Of a DNA stretch of 64,000 bases, positions 6,901-15,049 are shown one piece after another. The stretch's first letter is position 1. Each line of letters begins with the position of its first letter. The stretch covers positions 1-64,000 of the IMG/VR virus record IMGVR_UViG_3300031565_000015. One strand, 5' to 3'. This stretch comes from a virus. The notes beneath the pieces were generated by a model that made no database searches, was not told the DNA's origin, and saw nothing but the letters and a program-made list of their open reading frames with translations. Position numbers and translations under genes: made by a program.

Positions 6901-7247
6901 AAACAATTAAAGTAACGATTCCGGGCACCGAGAGTACCTGGTGTGTTAAAGCCACTGGTGAAGAATGTGTAAGTGTATCATCAGGACACAACATCCACAC
7001 TATGACCCCCGGTAAACCTCTCACGACTATGATAACTACTGAAAGAAGACACTCGGTATATTGCAGGCGTGAAGACCTGGAAGAAACCCCGGGTTATCCA
7101 CCGACCACCCGAGAGTTCAAGGTCCCGGACCCATCGGATTCAGGAACATATTGCGCTTTAACCAATAGAAAGATGGAGTGCAAAGACGCTCATCACTGTC
7201 CAGACTGTATCTACCAGTACTTAGTAGCATTAGGAGCTGACAGATGA
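6897..7247 (+). CDS. REFKVP-family protein
   Basis: 116 residues, starting MKTIKVTIPG after GGAGG; the ATG overlaps the previous stop. It ends with REFKVP and then CALTNRKMEC and CPDCIYQYL. It is a tandem paralogue of the next gene: both begin MKTIKVTIPG and end with the same Cys pattern. Function unknown. Confidence 0.7.
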   Translation: MKTIKVTIPGTESTWCVKATGEECVSVSSGHNIHTMTPGKPLTTMITTERRHSVYCRREDLEETPGYPPTTREFKVPDPSDSGTYCALTNRKMECKDAHHCPDCIYQYLVALGADR

Positions 7248-7591
7248 AAACAATTAAAGTAACGATCCCAGGCAAGCCGTCGGCATTGAAGGTTTTCGGG
7301 AGCGGCCCTGAATGTAAAATTATTAAAACAGGACTTGAGATATTTTTAGTATCAAATCCAGGTTCAATAGCAGCAGACACTTTAATAGAATATAATACTG
7401 GGCATAGATTGTATTGCCTGTTTTCAGACCTGGAAGAAATCCCCTGTACCCTCGCAATCACCAGAGAGTTCAAGGTCCCGAAGTCTGCCAACGGGGGCCA
7501 CCACTGTAATGTTCTGCATAAAATAATGGATTGCCGCGGAGCTTGGTCCGAATGCCCAGACTGCATATACCACTACCTTGCAACACTCTGA
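7244..7591 (+). CDS. REFKVP-family protein, tandem copy
   Basis: 115 residues, starting MKTIKVTIPGK, with an ATGA overlap to the previous gene. It ends REFKVP...CNVLHKIMDC...CPDCIYHYL. Its last 19 bases overlap the 3' end of the oppositely transcribed prim-pol gene, with no visible terminator between the converging operons. Confidence 0.7.
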   Translation: MKTIKVTIPGKPSALKVFGSGPECKIIKTGLEIFLVSNPGSIAADTLIEYNTGHRLYCLFSDLEEIPCTLAITREFKVPKSANGGHHCNVLHKIMDCRGAWSECPDCIYHYLATL

Positions 7592-9906
7592 CCTCCAGCT
7601 CCGCCCTGTACTGCGAGATACCCCTGGGCCTCGCAGTACACGCGGACCCTCTCCGCCATACTCTTGATATTCAGCGCGAGGTGGCCGGATTTAACGTATA
7701 AGACAGGTTTACCCCCCTCATATAGTATCGCATTGTTCGCCCGTCCAACAGCCTCATAGCCGAGGTTTTTCAGTATCTCCGTGCGTTTAGCCGTTGAGAT
7801 CTTCCCGTCGAACAGTTTACTGACAGCCATGGAAGACACCCACCCCCCTATAAAACCAGGAATACCTTCCTCACAAGACTCCCGGACTTTCTGTTCCCAA
7901 ACACCCAGTGAGTTCTCAAACGCTTCTTCGGTACTGGATGTGATTGGCGCTCGGTGGCACTCGCCGGCTGGGTTCAGTGCTGCGGCGATTGGGTAGTGTT
8001 GGAGGTAATGCGTTATGATAGAATATCCACCTTCTCTGGCCCACTTATAGAGATTCGGGAAATACATTCCCCACATTCCGTCCCGTTTCAAATCTTCAAC
8101 AGTTTGCTGAGCGGTATAAAATATACAGAGCCGACGGTCCTCTCTGGTTTTTCGCGCCCCGTCTTTATGGTTTGTATTCATAAAAAAATTAGCTCTATTA
8201 TCTCCGGAAGTCTGATTAGCCCCTTTCCCCTGAATAGGAACTCTCAGCCCTGTTATTAGAGGTTTCAGACATTCTATCAGGTCGTCGTCATCACCTTTGG
8301 TATAAACCTCCTCTATAATAGCCAGAAGCTTACCCTGCACCCAGGCGTTGAAAACATTCCCGACATCTTTTGGGTTGACAAGATGTGTGTACCTCTCTCC
8401 AATAGCCTTTGTCAAACACGTTGTCAAAAAAGACTTACCGTTGCCTTGAACCCCTTGGAGTAACGGCGCCCACTGTAACTTTTCACCTATCAACTGAACA
8501 CACGCCGCCATATAAGTCAAAAGAATTTTCTGGTCCATCTGATCAGGCAGTATCTTACCAACCAATTCGAGAAATGGTGTCGGGTCCCCAGGCGTTGATT
8601 CGACAGGTATAGGCACATATTGATTTAATAGAGTTTTTCCCTCCAGATTTATAACACTTCCAGGGGGCAGTTCTGGGCGGAAACAAACAGCATCCACTTT
8701 CGGAAATCGAAGCGCTTGAGACTCAGTAAACACCTCCCAGGCGTTCTTTGTGGTCTTAGAGTTCACGGAGTCTATGGCGAAGTTGTAACCTCCATACAGC
8801 GCCCGGAACTGGCCCGGCTCCACTAAAGAACCGTTCGGTATGAAAGCCGCGTGATCTTCCAGAACATAAACACACCCTTCAAACAGAGACAGTTGGTCCT
8901 CCGGCGCCAGGAACTGATAGCCCAGGCGGACCTCACCAACTGCCTGATCGGTAGGCGCCACATACGGTGCTGGCTCGGGGAGTGGTTTCTTGCCCTTATA
9001 GACTGCCTTGCACATGCTGACAGCCTTGAGTATAGTGGTCTGCACGTAGTCCGGCCGGTCATGGAATTTATCCCGTTGCCCCAGTGCTGAAGATTCCCAC
9101 AGACGCTGGATGCGCTCACAGTCTTTGCCTGTCCAGAACGCAAGGTGAGAACAGAGCGCAGAGTCCGCCTGAGACCAGTTGAAAGTATCAGAGTCCGACG
9201 GGTACACTCCGGCCAGCGCAGCCTCATCCGCCTCCCACAGTTGCTTGAGCGTAACACCCACCCCCAATATCGCTTTGGCGGACTTAGACTTGAAAGCCTT
9301 GGCCATCAGTTCCGAGTCGTCTTCCGGCCCATACCACTCAGGGTCTGGCGCAGTCGTCCAGTTGGCGTCTACTGATGCAACAGATCCGGCGGTAGGCTGG
9401 AAGTACGTTTCGACTAATTGCCGGTACACATGCTCTGGCGGCGTGAATCCGGAGTCTCCAGTAGCCCCGTTTAAGGTTAAAGCCACAAACCTCTTAGATG
9501 TGTAGAACTGAGAGTTCAAAGGTTTACTGTCGCACCCGTGCGGAATATCAACAGGTTTCCTGCCTATAATGTGAAGACCTTCCCCAGACTGAGAGACCTC
9601 AATGAAACAACCCGCGAATTGCTGACATGACCATTTAGCAATATCATTCCAAGTCCCGTCTGGATTCTTGCAATGGTCTATGTCATAAAAGAAAAGGTCA
9701 TCTGAGTCAGTGAATGTGAACGCTAAAGGCCCGGAGGCGCTTGCAGTCTCACAGTCCACCCATACCGAAGAATCGTGAGCGTCGCAGGCATCCCCTGTTA
9801 AGGGATTTGTTGTTATTTTATCTGTTTTCCCGTTCTCCTTTGGAACGAGTATGTAATTACCGAACTGTTTGAATTGGGACATATACTTCAGGGGTGCTGG
9901 AATCAT
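7573..9906 (-). CDS. Primase-polymerase / superfamily 3-like helicase
   Basis: 777 residues. The N-terminal prim-pol domain shows FFYDIDHC (D75, D77), SQSGEGLH (about 105-112) and YTSKRFVALT. A middle helical part (about 240-300) resembles the bundle domain of NrS-1-type polymerases. The helicase domain carries GVQGNGKS (485-492, Walker A) and LLAIIEE (Walker B) with arginine-rich sensor sequence. The protein should prime, extend and unwind phage DNA. The ATG overlaps the stop of the methyltransferase gene. A remnant of its N-terminus lies at 10775-10885 and a paralogue of its helicase core at 15436-15978. Confidence 0.88.
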   Translation of the reverse strand: MIPAPLKYMSQFKQFGNYILVPKENGKTDKITTNPLTGDACDAHDSSVWVDCETASASGPLAFTFTDSDDLFFYDIDHCKNPDGTWNDIAKWSCQQFAGCFIEVSQSGEGLHIIGRKPVDIPHGCDSKPLNSQFYTSKRFVALTLNGATGDSGFTPPEHVYRQLVETYFQPTAGSVASVDANWTTAPDPEWYGPEDDSELMAKAFKSKSAKAILGVGVTLKQLWEADEAALAGVYPSDSDTFNWSQADSALCSHLAFWTGKDCERIQRLWESSALGQRDKFHDRPDYVQTTILKAVSMCKAVYKGKKPLPEPAPYVAPTDQAVGEVRLGYQFLAPEDQLSLFEGCVYVLEDHAAFIPNGSLVEPGQFRALYGGYNFAIDSVNSKTTKNAWEVFTESQALRFPKVDAVCFRPELPPGSVINLEGKTLLNQYVPIPVESTPGDPTPFLELVGKILPDQMDQKILLTYMAACVQLIGEKLQWAPLLQGVQGNGKSFLTTCLTKAIGERYTHLVNPKDVGNVFNAWVQGKLLAIIEEVYTKGDDDDLIECLKPLITGLRVPIQGKGANQTSGDNRANFFMNTNHKDGARKTREDRRLCIFYTAQQTVEDLKRDGMWGMYFPNLYKWAREGGYSIITHYLQHYPIAAALNPAGECHRAPITSSTEEAFENSLGVWEQKVRESCEEGIPGFIGGWVSSMAVSKLFDGKISTAKRTEILKNLGYEAVGRANNAILYEGGKPVLYVKSGHLALNIKSMAERVRVYCEAQGYLAVQGGAGGQSVAR

Positions 9907-10671
9907 TTAGTTGTCCTTATATTATTGGAGTTTAGACAGTATTTAATATCACCACCGATTCTGTTATGCGCTATCATATAATAGTCGTTGTCTTTCTCAA
10001 TACCGATGAAGTTTCTGTTGAGGTTGGCGCAAGCTACTCCTGTGGTTCCGGAACCCATCGTGAAGTCCAGGACAGTTTCCTGTTCAAGCGTATATGTTTT
10101 TATCAAGTATTCCATCAGTGCTACCGGCTTTTGGGTTGGATGAACTTTCCCTGAACTATTATGAACACATTTTATTCCTTGAATAACAGTGTCCGGATTT
10201 ATAAGGTCGGATTGTCTATCGACATAGTTTTCTTTCTGAGAGCCATAGACTGAGGTCTTGCTATTCTTGGTATTGCCGCTTTTGACTTCAGTTGTCCGGG
10301 CTCTTTTTTTGAGGATTATATGTCGGAGGCGACTCATAGAAAACTGAGATTAATTCATGCCCGCCCATTGGCATTTTCCGAGCGTTCAGATTCCCAGTCT
10401 TCAGGTTTTTAACCCATATCCAATCATACTTATACTCTTTAATATTAGACATACGTAAGGCACTACTGAAAGGCTCTGCCCCGAACAATACAATAGCACC
10501 GTTCGGCTTAATAATCCGCTTCAACTGTGACCACATCAAATCCAGATGGATAACAGAATCCCATCTACACGCCGTTGTCCCATACGGAGGGTCCGTTATG
10601 ATGGCGTCAACACTTCCATCAGGAATATCTTTCATTACTTCCAGGCAATCACCGTATAACAGTGTGTTCAT
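9903..10671 (-). pseudogene. DNA N-methyltransferase split by a one-base frameshift
   Basis: The first part (10671-10288) has GDCLEVMKDIPDGSVDAIITDPPYG (catalytic DPPY) and a SAM-family core. The second part, in another frame (up to 10337), has KPVALMEYLI, the FTMGSGTTGVA SAM-binding motif and NRNFIGIE. The order is that of beta-class adenine/cytosine-N4 methyltransferases, total about 256 residues. The frames meet at a seven-A run (T7 at 10304-10310 on the plus strand); six A would restore one frame. It may be an inactivated gene, a +1 recoding site or a homopolymer sequencing error. Confidence 0.85.
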
Positions 10672-10793
10672 ACCACCCCCTGTTGCTGTGCGTCACGGAT
10701 ATTTTTAATGACAAAATCAATTTTCTCAGGGTCTACCAGATCTGTCCGTTTCCGCATGACTTTAAGGTCTTCAATTACTTGATGAGCGTACAT
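10668..10793 (-). CDS. Small helical protein
   Basis: 41 residues (MYAHQVIEDLKVMRKRTD) with a strong GGAGGTGA site and a stop overlapping the methyltransferase ATG (ATGA). The translation signals are good. Function unknown. Confidence 0.6.
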   Translation of the reverse strand: MYAHQVIEDLKVMRKRTDLVDPEKIDFVIKNIRDAQQQGVV

Positions 10794-10885
10794 TTCACCT
10801 CCATCTTCCCGTCGGGCTGCGGGACAAGAGTATATGTAAGGAACTGTCGGTATTCCGCCATAGCGGACAGTGCTGCTGGAATCAT
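10775..10885 (-). pseudogene. N-terminal remnant of a prim-pol gene
   Basis: 36 residues, MIPAALSAMAEYRQFLTYTL and then VPQPDGK, which align with MIPAPLKYMSQFKQFGNYIL and VPKENGK at the start of the 7573-9906 protein. The frame then stops. It looks like the 5' end of a duplicated or replaced prim-pol gene. Whether it is translated is unclear. Confidence 0.6.
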
Positions 10886-10922
10886 ATTGTCGGTCCTCGG
10901 TTAAAGTGTGTCTGGCTACTGA

Positions 10923-11216
10923 TTAGATGTAATGTGGATTTAGACATCGGCGTGTCTTCATTTGCTTGTAAATCCGCCTATACCATTTAGGCCATGACGG
11001 AACTGGTCCATGCAACCCAGGTAGAAAATGACCATAGAATTTTATGCACCGGTATCCAATTTTAGGGTTATGAGCTGGTGCGAAAAAACCAAACTGCAAA
11101 CCACTCCAACCACAAGGCAGCCAGTCAACCCCAAGGAATATTGCTGTGTACCTGATTTGGATTCTAACCAGACTACCTTTGCACTGACCACTTATTACGT
11201 TTTTATGAATTTTCAT
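10923..11216 (-). CDS. Hypothetical protein
   Basis: 97 residues, basic and aromatic-rich (WLPCGWSGLQFGFF, PSWPKWYRRIYK). An AGGAGAG site precedes the ATG. Function unknown. Confidence 0.6.
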   Translation of the reverse strand: MKIHKNVISGQCKGSLVRIQIRYTAIFLGVDWLPCGWSGLQFGFFAPAHNPKIGYRCIKFYGHFLPGLHGPVPSWPKWYRRIYKQMKTRRCLNPHYI

Positions 11217-11231
11217 GAATCTCTCCTTATA

Positions 11232-11507
11232 TTATGGTCTATGATTTAATTTCCAATCGAAGATAAAACGGCCGGCCGATTTCCTTATGCCGAATTTTTT
11301 CAGTTTAGCCGTAACAATCTTGTGCCGGCCGGAGTGATCAGCACAACAGTAACCACCATTGTGATCTGTCCACGAGGTGCATCCATGCAGGAGGCAAATC
11401 TTAAACGGCTTGTCTGGTTTTCGGAGGGCATACGGCAAGCCATAGCCCGATGCTGCGGCCAGGCCCATCATTATTGTCAAATGTTGACTTATAGATTTCC
11501 CTATCAT
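11232..11507 (-). CDS. Hypothetical protein with Cys/His residues
   Basis: 91 residues with an AAGGAAA site. It contains CLLHGCTSW, HNGGYCCADH and a basic C-terminal half. The N-terminal hydrophobic stretch is short and I would not call it a membrane segment with certainty. Function unknown. Confidence 0.6.
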   Translation of the reverse strand: MIGKSISQHLTIMMGLAAASGYGLPYALRKPDKPFKICLLHGCTSWTDHNGGYCCADHSGRHKIVTAKLKKFGIRKSAGRFIFDWKLNHRP

Positions 11508-11520
11508 TAATTCCGTTTCC

Positions 11521-11706
11521 TTATTTCACTTTGTTCTGTGGATTTTGTTCATCTACGATTTCACAATCTGCCAGACTCCACCACATTTTGAGCTGTCTTT
11601 GATGAGGTTCCTCTGCGTATTCGAAGGTATCTTCCACACAAACTTCTCCGGTTTGTGGGATGTGATCAATGACATTGTAAATTTTCCCGTTCCTTTTTAC
11701 CTTCAT
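11521..11706 (-). CDS. Hypothetical protein
   Basis: 61 residues from the ATG at 11706, which follows AAGGAA; an upstream in-frame ATG at 11781 would overlap the neighbour. The sequence looks like a small beta domain (MKVKRNGKIYNVIDHIPQTG). Function unknown. Confidence 0.6.
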   Translation of the reverse strand: MKVKRNGKIYNVIDHIPQTGEVCVEDTFEYAEEPHQRQLKMWWSLADCEIVDEQNPQNKVK

Positions 11707-11731
11707 GATCCATATTCCTTTTTGTAAGCGG

Positions 11732-12055
11732 TTATTTAATTTTCCTGGGTTCGTATTTAGTCTCACCATCGCACACATCATTCACCCGGTAGTCACAGCC
11801 CACAATTGCACTTTGGTGGTGGCAGTGGTAACAATTTGGATGAAATTTTGTGGCATTGTTCTTCATATCAGAAACGAAAGAAGGCCACGGGCCAGATTCA
11901 AGTTGATCAAGTAATGGTGTTTCTGATTTTGGTTTGGCCGATGCCCTCTTCCCAACTTTCCAACACCGAATAATTGACCCGTGGAAATTGTTGATTTCTG
12001 CCCTGGTATATTGTTCATAAACTTCAATGCAGTATTCAAGAGCTTTGTCTTCCAT
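11732..12055 (-). CDS. Small protein with a DsrA-like N-terminal motif
   Basis: 107 residues with an AAGGAGAAG site. After about 45 residues it contains TPLLDQLESGPWPSFVSDMK, which closely matches the N-terminal segment I recall for dissimilatory sulfite reductase subunit alpha of Desulfovibrio (TPKLDQLESGPWPSFVSDIK). The catalytic and siroheme/Fe-S parts of DsrA are absent. The C-terminus has CYHCHH and two further cysteines, possibly metal-binding. It lies among small unknown genes upstream of the replication genes. It may mimic or bind host DsrA partners; this is inference. Confidence 0.75.
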   Translation of the reverse strand: MEDKALEYCIEVYEQYTRAEINNFHGSIIRCWKVGKRASAKPKSETPLLDQLESGPWPSFVSDMKNNATKFHPNCYHCHHQSAIVGCDYRVNDVCDGETKYEPRKIK

Positions 12056-12079
12056 ATCTTCTCCTTATTTCATTAGATT

Positions 12080-12241
12080 CTACGGTTTGGTTGATTCCAA
12101 CCGCTTAACTTCTTGTCTGGCCTCACTTTCTGCATAATCCTCTGAGGCGTTCCATTCTGGGCTATCTCCTTGGCCGCATCTGGCGCCAGCTTTCCAGCCT
12201 TCGAAGTATGCAGCCTCTATCGCGTCTAATATTTCGTCCAT
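12080..12241 (-). CDS. Small hypothetical protein
   Basis: 53 residues, acidic, starting MDEILDAIEAAYFEGWKAGA, which recalls short phage proteins with an ..A...GW..G helix. AAGGAA precedes the ATG. Function unknown. Confidence 0.6.
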   Translation of the reverse strand: MDEILDAIEAAYFEGWKAGARCGQGDSPEWNASEDYAESEARQEVKRLESTKP

Positions 12242-12245
12242 ATTT

Positions 12246-12506
12246 CTATTCCTTCTCAGTTATTGGGCCTTCGCATCCAACACACTGGCAGTATTTGCCT
12301 TCATAACAATCGCCACCGCTTATGCACTTTTCCTTTGGCGGGTTGAAAGCCTCATGCCAATAAATGAATGGGCAATCTTTCTGGTTTTTGCAAATGGAAT
12401 ACGAATCATCATTTTTCAGGTTGCAAAACCCCACCATTTTTTTGTCGTATGGTTCAAACCTTGCGGGGCATTCGTCTCTTAATTTTATCCATTTTTTTGA
12501 GTCCAT
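12246..12506 (-). CDS. Cysteine-rich hypothetical protein
   Basis: 86 residues with nine or more cysteines (CPARFEPY, GFCNLKN, ICKNQKDCPF, GGDCYEGKYCQCVGC). Such spacing suggests zinc or disulfide stabilisation. AGGAGAG site. Function unknown. Confidence 0.65.
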   Translation of the reverse strand: MDSKKWIKLRDECPARFEPYDKKMVGFCNLKNDDSYSICKNQKDCPFIYWHEAFNPPKEKCISGGDCYEGKYCQCVGCEGPITEKE

Positions 12507-12515
12507 ATCGCTCTC

Positions 12516-12752
12516 CTATTCCCTCTCAGTTATTGCCTTGCGGATACCACTGATTTTCCCCTGGACAGTCTTGAGTGTAAAAGCTGGATTTCTGACTAAA
12601 TCGGAATACATATTCATAACGGAAGCCGCATTATAAAAATCAGCCTTGGTCAAACCATCTTGTGCATATCTCAACCGCCATGCAAGATCGGAATAATTTT
12701 CCCCTGCCGGGTTCGGCCAGGTCGATCCGTCTTTTATTTTTACTCTTTCCAT
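12516..12752 (-). CDS. Hypothetical protein
   Basis: 78 residues with an AGGAGAG site. It begins MERVKIKDGSTWPNPAG and continues as helices (LAWRLRYAQDGLTKADFYNAA). I recognise similar short proteins as phage hypotheticals only. Confidence 0.65.
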   Translation of the reverse strand: MERVKIKDGSTWPNPAGENYSDLAWRLRYAQDGLTKADFYNAASVMNMYSDLVRNPAFTLKTVQGKISGIRKAITERE

Positions 12753-12778
12753 GGTAACGCTCTCCTATTCATCAGTGG

Positions 12779-12925
12779 TTATTTAAAAAGCAGTAGATAC
12801 ATTGCCCCGATAAACGGCCCGGTTGTCATCCCGACGAAAAAAGATAAACACATCAACCCGGCCACATTGCTATCGTGATAATATTTTTCTCCGCGCACTA
12901 TAATTATCCGTTTAAGCTTTTCCAT
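12779..12925 (-). CDS. Small membrane protein
   Basis: 48 residues with AAAGGAG. A basic N-terminus is followed by two short hydrophobic stretches (LMCLSFFVGM and GPFIGAMYLLLF), probably one hairpin in the inner membrane. Function unknown. Confidence 0.6.
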   Translation of the reverse strand: MEKLKRIIIVRGEKYYHDSNVAGLMCLSFFVGMTTGPFIGAMYLLLFK

Positions 12926-12971
12926 AATTCTCCTTTAAAAATTGACCTTATCCATTTCTTTTTTAAGGTGG

Positions 12972-13427
12972 TTATAAATCCCCCACGTCAGATATAAACT
13001 TACCTATCCCACCGAGCGACACGACCAGTTCGAGCCACCGCAACTGAGCGACCTCTCGGGGCGTTCCGGTGTACCGCCATCCAGGTTTCTTAATCTCATA
13101 AGATGTGAACACCCCTACTGGATTCCCGTTGACGCTTACTGGCGTAATCCCAATCAGATCCGAAGACTTCAAGCGGGAGTTGACCTGGGCGCTGTCATTC
13201 CCCAGGCCGTACCGTACCATCCGGCCATCCTCTGACTTACAGGCCCCATTGTTATTCCGGAATAACCTGGCCCCCCGTCGGGAAGTCTCCAGTCTCACCT
13301 GTTGCTGCACATACGCCTCAGACTTACCGTCTGCGTGATTGGCAGTTACTGTGAGTGCGTCCTGTAGTTCCTGGATCGCCTGCGGTGGAAGACCCCACCG
13401 TGCTGCCCATGCGTCGAGTGTCAGCAT
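12972..13427 (-). CDS. VRR-NUC domain nuclease
   Basis: 151 residues from the ATG at 13427, which overlaps the upstream stop (ATGCTGA); a GTG at 13442 is possible. The core has ARLFRNNNGACK, SSDLIGI, YEIKKPGW (the D/E-x-K catalytic motif) and QLRWLELV, as in the VRR-NUC branch of PD-(D/E)XK nucleases. Family members cut branched or damaged DNA; here it probably serves replication or recombination. Confidence 0.82.
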   Translation of the reverse strand: MLTLDAWAARWGLPPQAIQELQDALTVTANHADGKSEAYVQQQVRLETSRRGARLFRNNNGACKSEDGRMVRYGLGNDSAQVNSRLKSSDLIGITPVSVNGNPVGVFTSYEIKKPGWRYTGTPREVAQLRWLELVVSLGGIGKFISDVGDL

Positions 13428-13738
13428 AGGTATGCTTGACACTGGCCATTACGTGATAGGCCATCTTTTTTAGTGAACCAACCAACTCTCTCAACATAAA
13501 AAGAGACAGATCCAACTTGGGTAACTTTTCCTTTAATACCGTCCACCATTACATAATCACCTTCTTTAATATTTGCGAACAGGTAATCATCAAGTTCAGG
13601 TAGTTTCATACTCGCGCAAGCCTTAGAAAATTCTTTCATAGCTTCAGTCGCTTTAAGGGCTGCAAGTCTCAGAGATTCAAAACATTTCTCTGCACGTTCA
13701 ACATCTGACGTATCTATTGTAATCTTAATATCTTTCAT
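13421..13738 (-). CDS. Hypothetical protein
   Basis: 105 residues from the ATG at 13738 after GAGAGGA. A helical middle part is followed by a small beta part (GDYVMVDGIKGKVTQVG) that resembles an SH3-like barrel. Function unknown. Confidence 0.65.
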   Translation of the reverse strand: MKDIKITIDTSDVERAEKCFESLRLAALKATEAMKEFSKACASMKLPELDDYLFANIKEGDYVMVDGIKGKVTQVGSVSFYVERVGWFTKKDGLSRNGQCQAYLC

Positions 13739-13739
13739 A

Positions 13740-14009
13740 TTATATCCTCTCGTACACATGGAAAATTAAAGCCCCGTCCATCAGTTTGACGGAGCCGATG
13801 AATTTACGTGTAATTCCAGCGAAGTCATGAATAGGATGCCCGGTGCCGAAAGTCTGGAAAGACCTTGTAACCAATTGATTTGAAGGATCAACTTCAACCC
13901 AAAGACAGACGTGACCAAACTGTTCATCGACGGAGAGAACTGTGGCGCCACCAGGGATTTCGAGGTCTGTTAGATCAGGACTTAATTTATATTTCCATAT
14001 CGTTTTCAT
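13740..14009 (-). CDS. DUF7352-type phage protein
   Basis: 89 residues. MKTIWKY, GGATVLSVDEQFGHVCLW, FGTGHPI and ALIFHVYE are the hallmarks of a small beta-rich family very common in phages, whose role is unknown. GAGAG lies upstream of the ATG. Confidence 0.75.
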   Translation of the reverse strand: MKTIWKYKLSPDLTDLEIPGGATVLSVDEQFGHVCLWVEVDPSNQLVTRSFQTFGTGHPIHDFAGITRKFIGSVKLMDGALIFHVYERI

Positions 14010-14010
14010 A

Positions 14011-14337
14011 TTATAACCACTCTCTCGATTTCAGAATAACTTTTCCCCACGCTTCAAGAGATCGGTCATCTGCTGTATTTTCAGTTTCGTCTAAGCAAGG
14101 CGATGGAAAACCCTTATCACCTTCCGGCGCACCCATATCAATACCAAACAAAATAGGCTGTGGCGGCATATCCCACTTGCGCGTAAGCTGAGAGACTATC
14201 AGTCTTGCCACTTTTTGAGTCTGGCCGGCAATCAACATATGCGCGGACTCTCTGATTAAATTATCAACAGCATTGACAATATTTTTATATTCGTCAGAAC
14301 TATTACTGATTCCATCTTTCTCAGTCCAGTCATTCAT
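14011..14337 (-). CDS. Hypothetical protein
   Basis: 108 residues from the ATG at 14337, which follows GGAGGGG; a longer frame from 14400 overlaps the upstream gene. Helical N-terminal half, with a segment WDMPPQPILFGIDMG. Function unknown. Confidence 0.65.
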   Translation of the reverse strand: MNDWTEKDGISNSSDEYKNIVNAVDNLIRESAHMLIAGQTQKVARLIVSQLTRKWDMPPQPILFGIDMGAPEGDKGFPSPCLDETENTADDRSLEAWGKVILKSREWL

Positions 14338-14338
14338 A

Positions 14339-14647
14339 TCAAACCCCTCCAGTCCGAACATGCTCAGTGGCCCTGCCAGGAACCACAGGATTCCACTCAC
14401 GTTGCGCGTTCTTAATACGTTTCATCTCCAAGCACGTCGTGATATCGGCAGCCGAGTGACCGTTCCTGGTGGCGCCATCAATCGCCAGGATTATAACATC
14501 GATCCACTCTTCCAGATCACCTGGAGCATGGATAATCTCTACCAGTTCCTTCTCAATGTGGTCAATGATGCCGTTATCATCACACCCGGGTCCGAAGGTC
14601 TCCTGCGACCATTTAACGTGTTTCTCTATCCAGTATTCTAAGATCAT
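14339..14647 (-). CDS. DUF550 MazG-like nucleotide pyrophosphohydrolase
   Basis: 102 residues. KWSQETFGPG, GIIDHIEKELVEI and GDLEEWIDVIILAIDGA match the DUF550 family, all-alpha MazG-like enzymes thought to hydrolyse (d)NTPs; the EExxD/ExxD acidic residues for Mg are present. GGGGG site. It likely adjusts the nucleotide pool during replication. Confidence 0.82.
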   Translation of the reverse strand: MILEYWIEKHVKWSQETFGPGCDDNGIIDHIEKELVEIIHAPGDLEEWIDVIILAIDGATRNGHSAADITTCLEMKRIKNAQREWNPVVPGRATEHVRTGGV

Positions 14648-14898
14648 AATAGTACCCCCGTGGTGGTGTTACATTCTAACTCAGACAGATCTTCGTCTAA
14701 GAAAGCAATCATTGTTCTATGGACTACCCATGAGATGTCCGGTGGTACCGGGCACGGGAAGTCATCAAAGACAATATCATATTCTCCGTCCGCATCCATA
14801 CCTGAAACTGATACTCCTACCGTCCCGATAGGAGGGAAAGGCATATTGTCCGCTTTATATTCTTGATCACTTATTATAACTACGACTTTTCGATTCAT
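14644..14898 (-). CDS. Hypothetical protein
   Basis: 84 residues, acidic, beta-rich (GTVGVSVSGMDADGEYDIVFDDFP). GGGGGAG lies upstream of the ATG and the stop overlaps the next ATG. Function unknown. Confidence 0.65.
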   Translation of the reverse strand: MNRKVVVIISDQEYKADNMPFPPIGTVGVSVSGMDADGEYDIVFDDFPCPVPPDISWVVHRTMIAFLDEDLSELECNTTTGVLL

Positions 14899-15049
14899 TC
14901 CGTAATCTCCCCCGAATTATAGTGTTTATCAATAACTCCCGGCGTTCATCCAGTGTCATGGTACGCCGGGCGTCTGCCAGATCTCTGAGTTTTTTCAAAC
15001 GGATAAGGTACTTACGGTACACCAGATTGCCTACCGCGTCTATACTCAT
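14867..15049 (-). CDS. Small basic hypothetical protein
   Basis: 60 residues from the ATG at 15049 after GTGAGGG (an upstream ATG at 15076 lacks a site). It is helical and rich in arginine (RKYLIRLKKLRDLADARR). It overlaps the following gene's start by about 30 bases. Function unknown. Confidence 0.6.
   Translation of the reverse strand: MSIDAVGNLVYRKYLIRLKKLRDLADARRTMTLDERRELLINTIIRGRLRNESKSRSYNK

Noticed and set aside
9903-10337. Second half of the methyltransferase as a separate gene
   Set aside because: It has no ribosome site, and its first residues are the wrong-frame reading of the upstream half. The two parts form one family-length enzyme.
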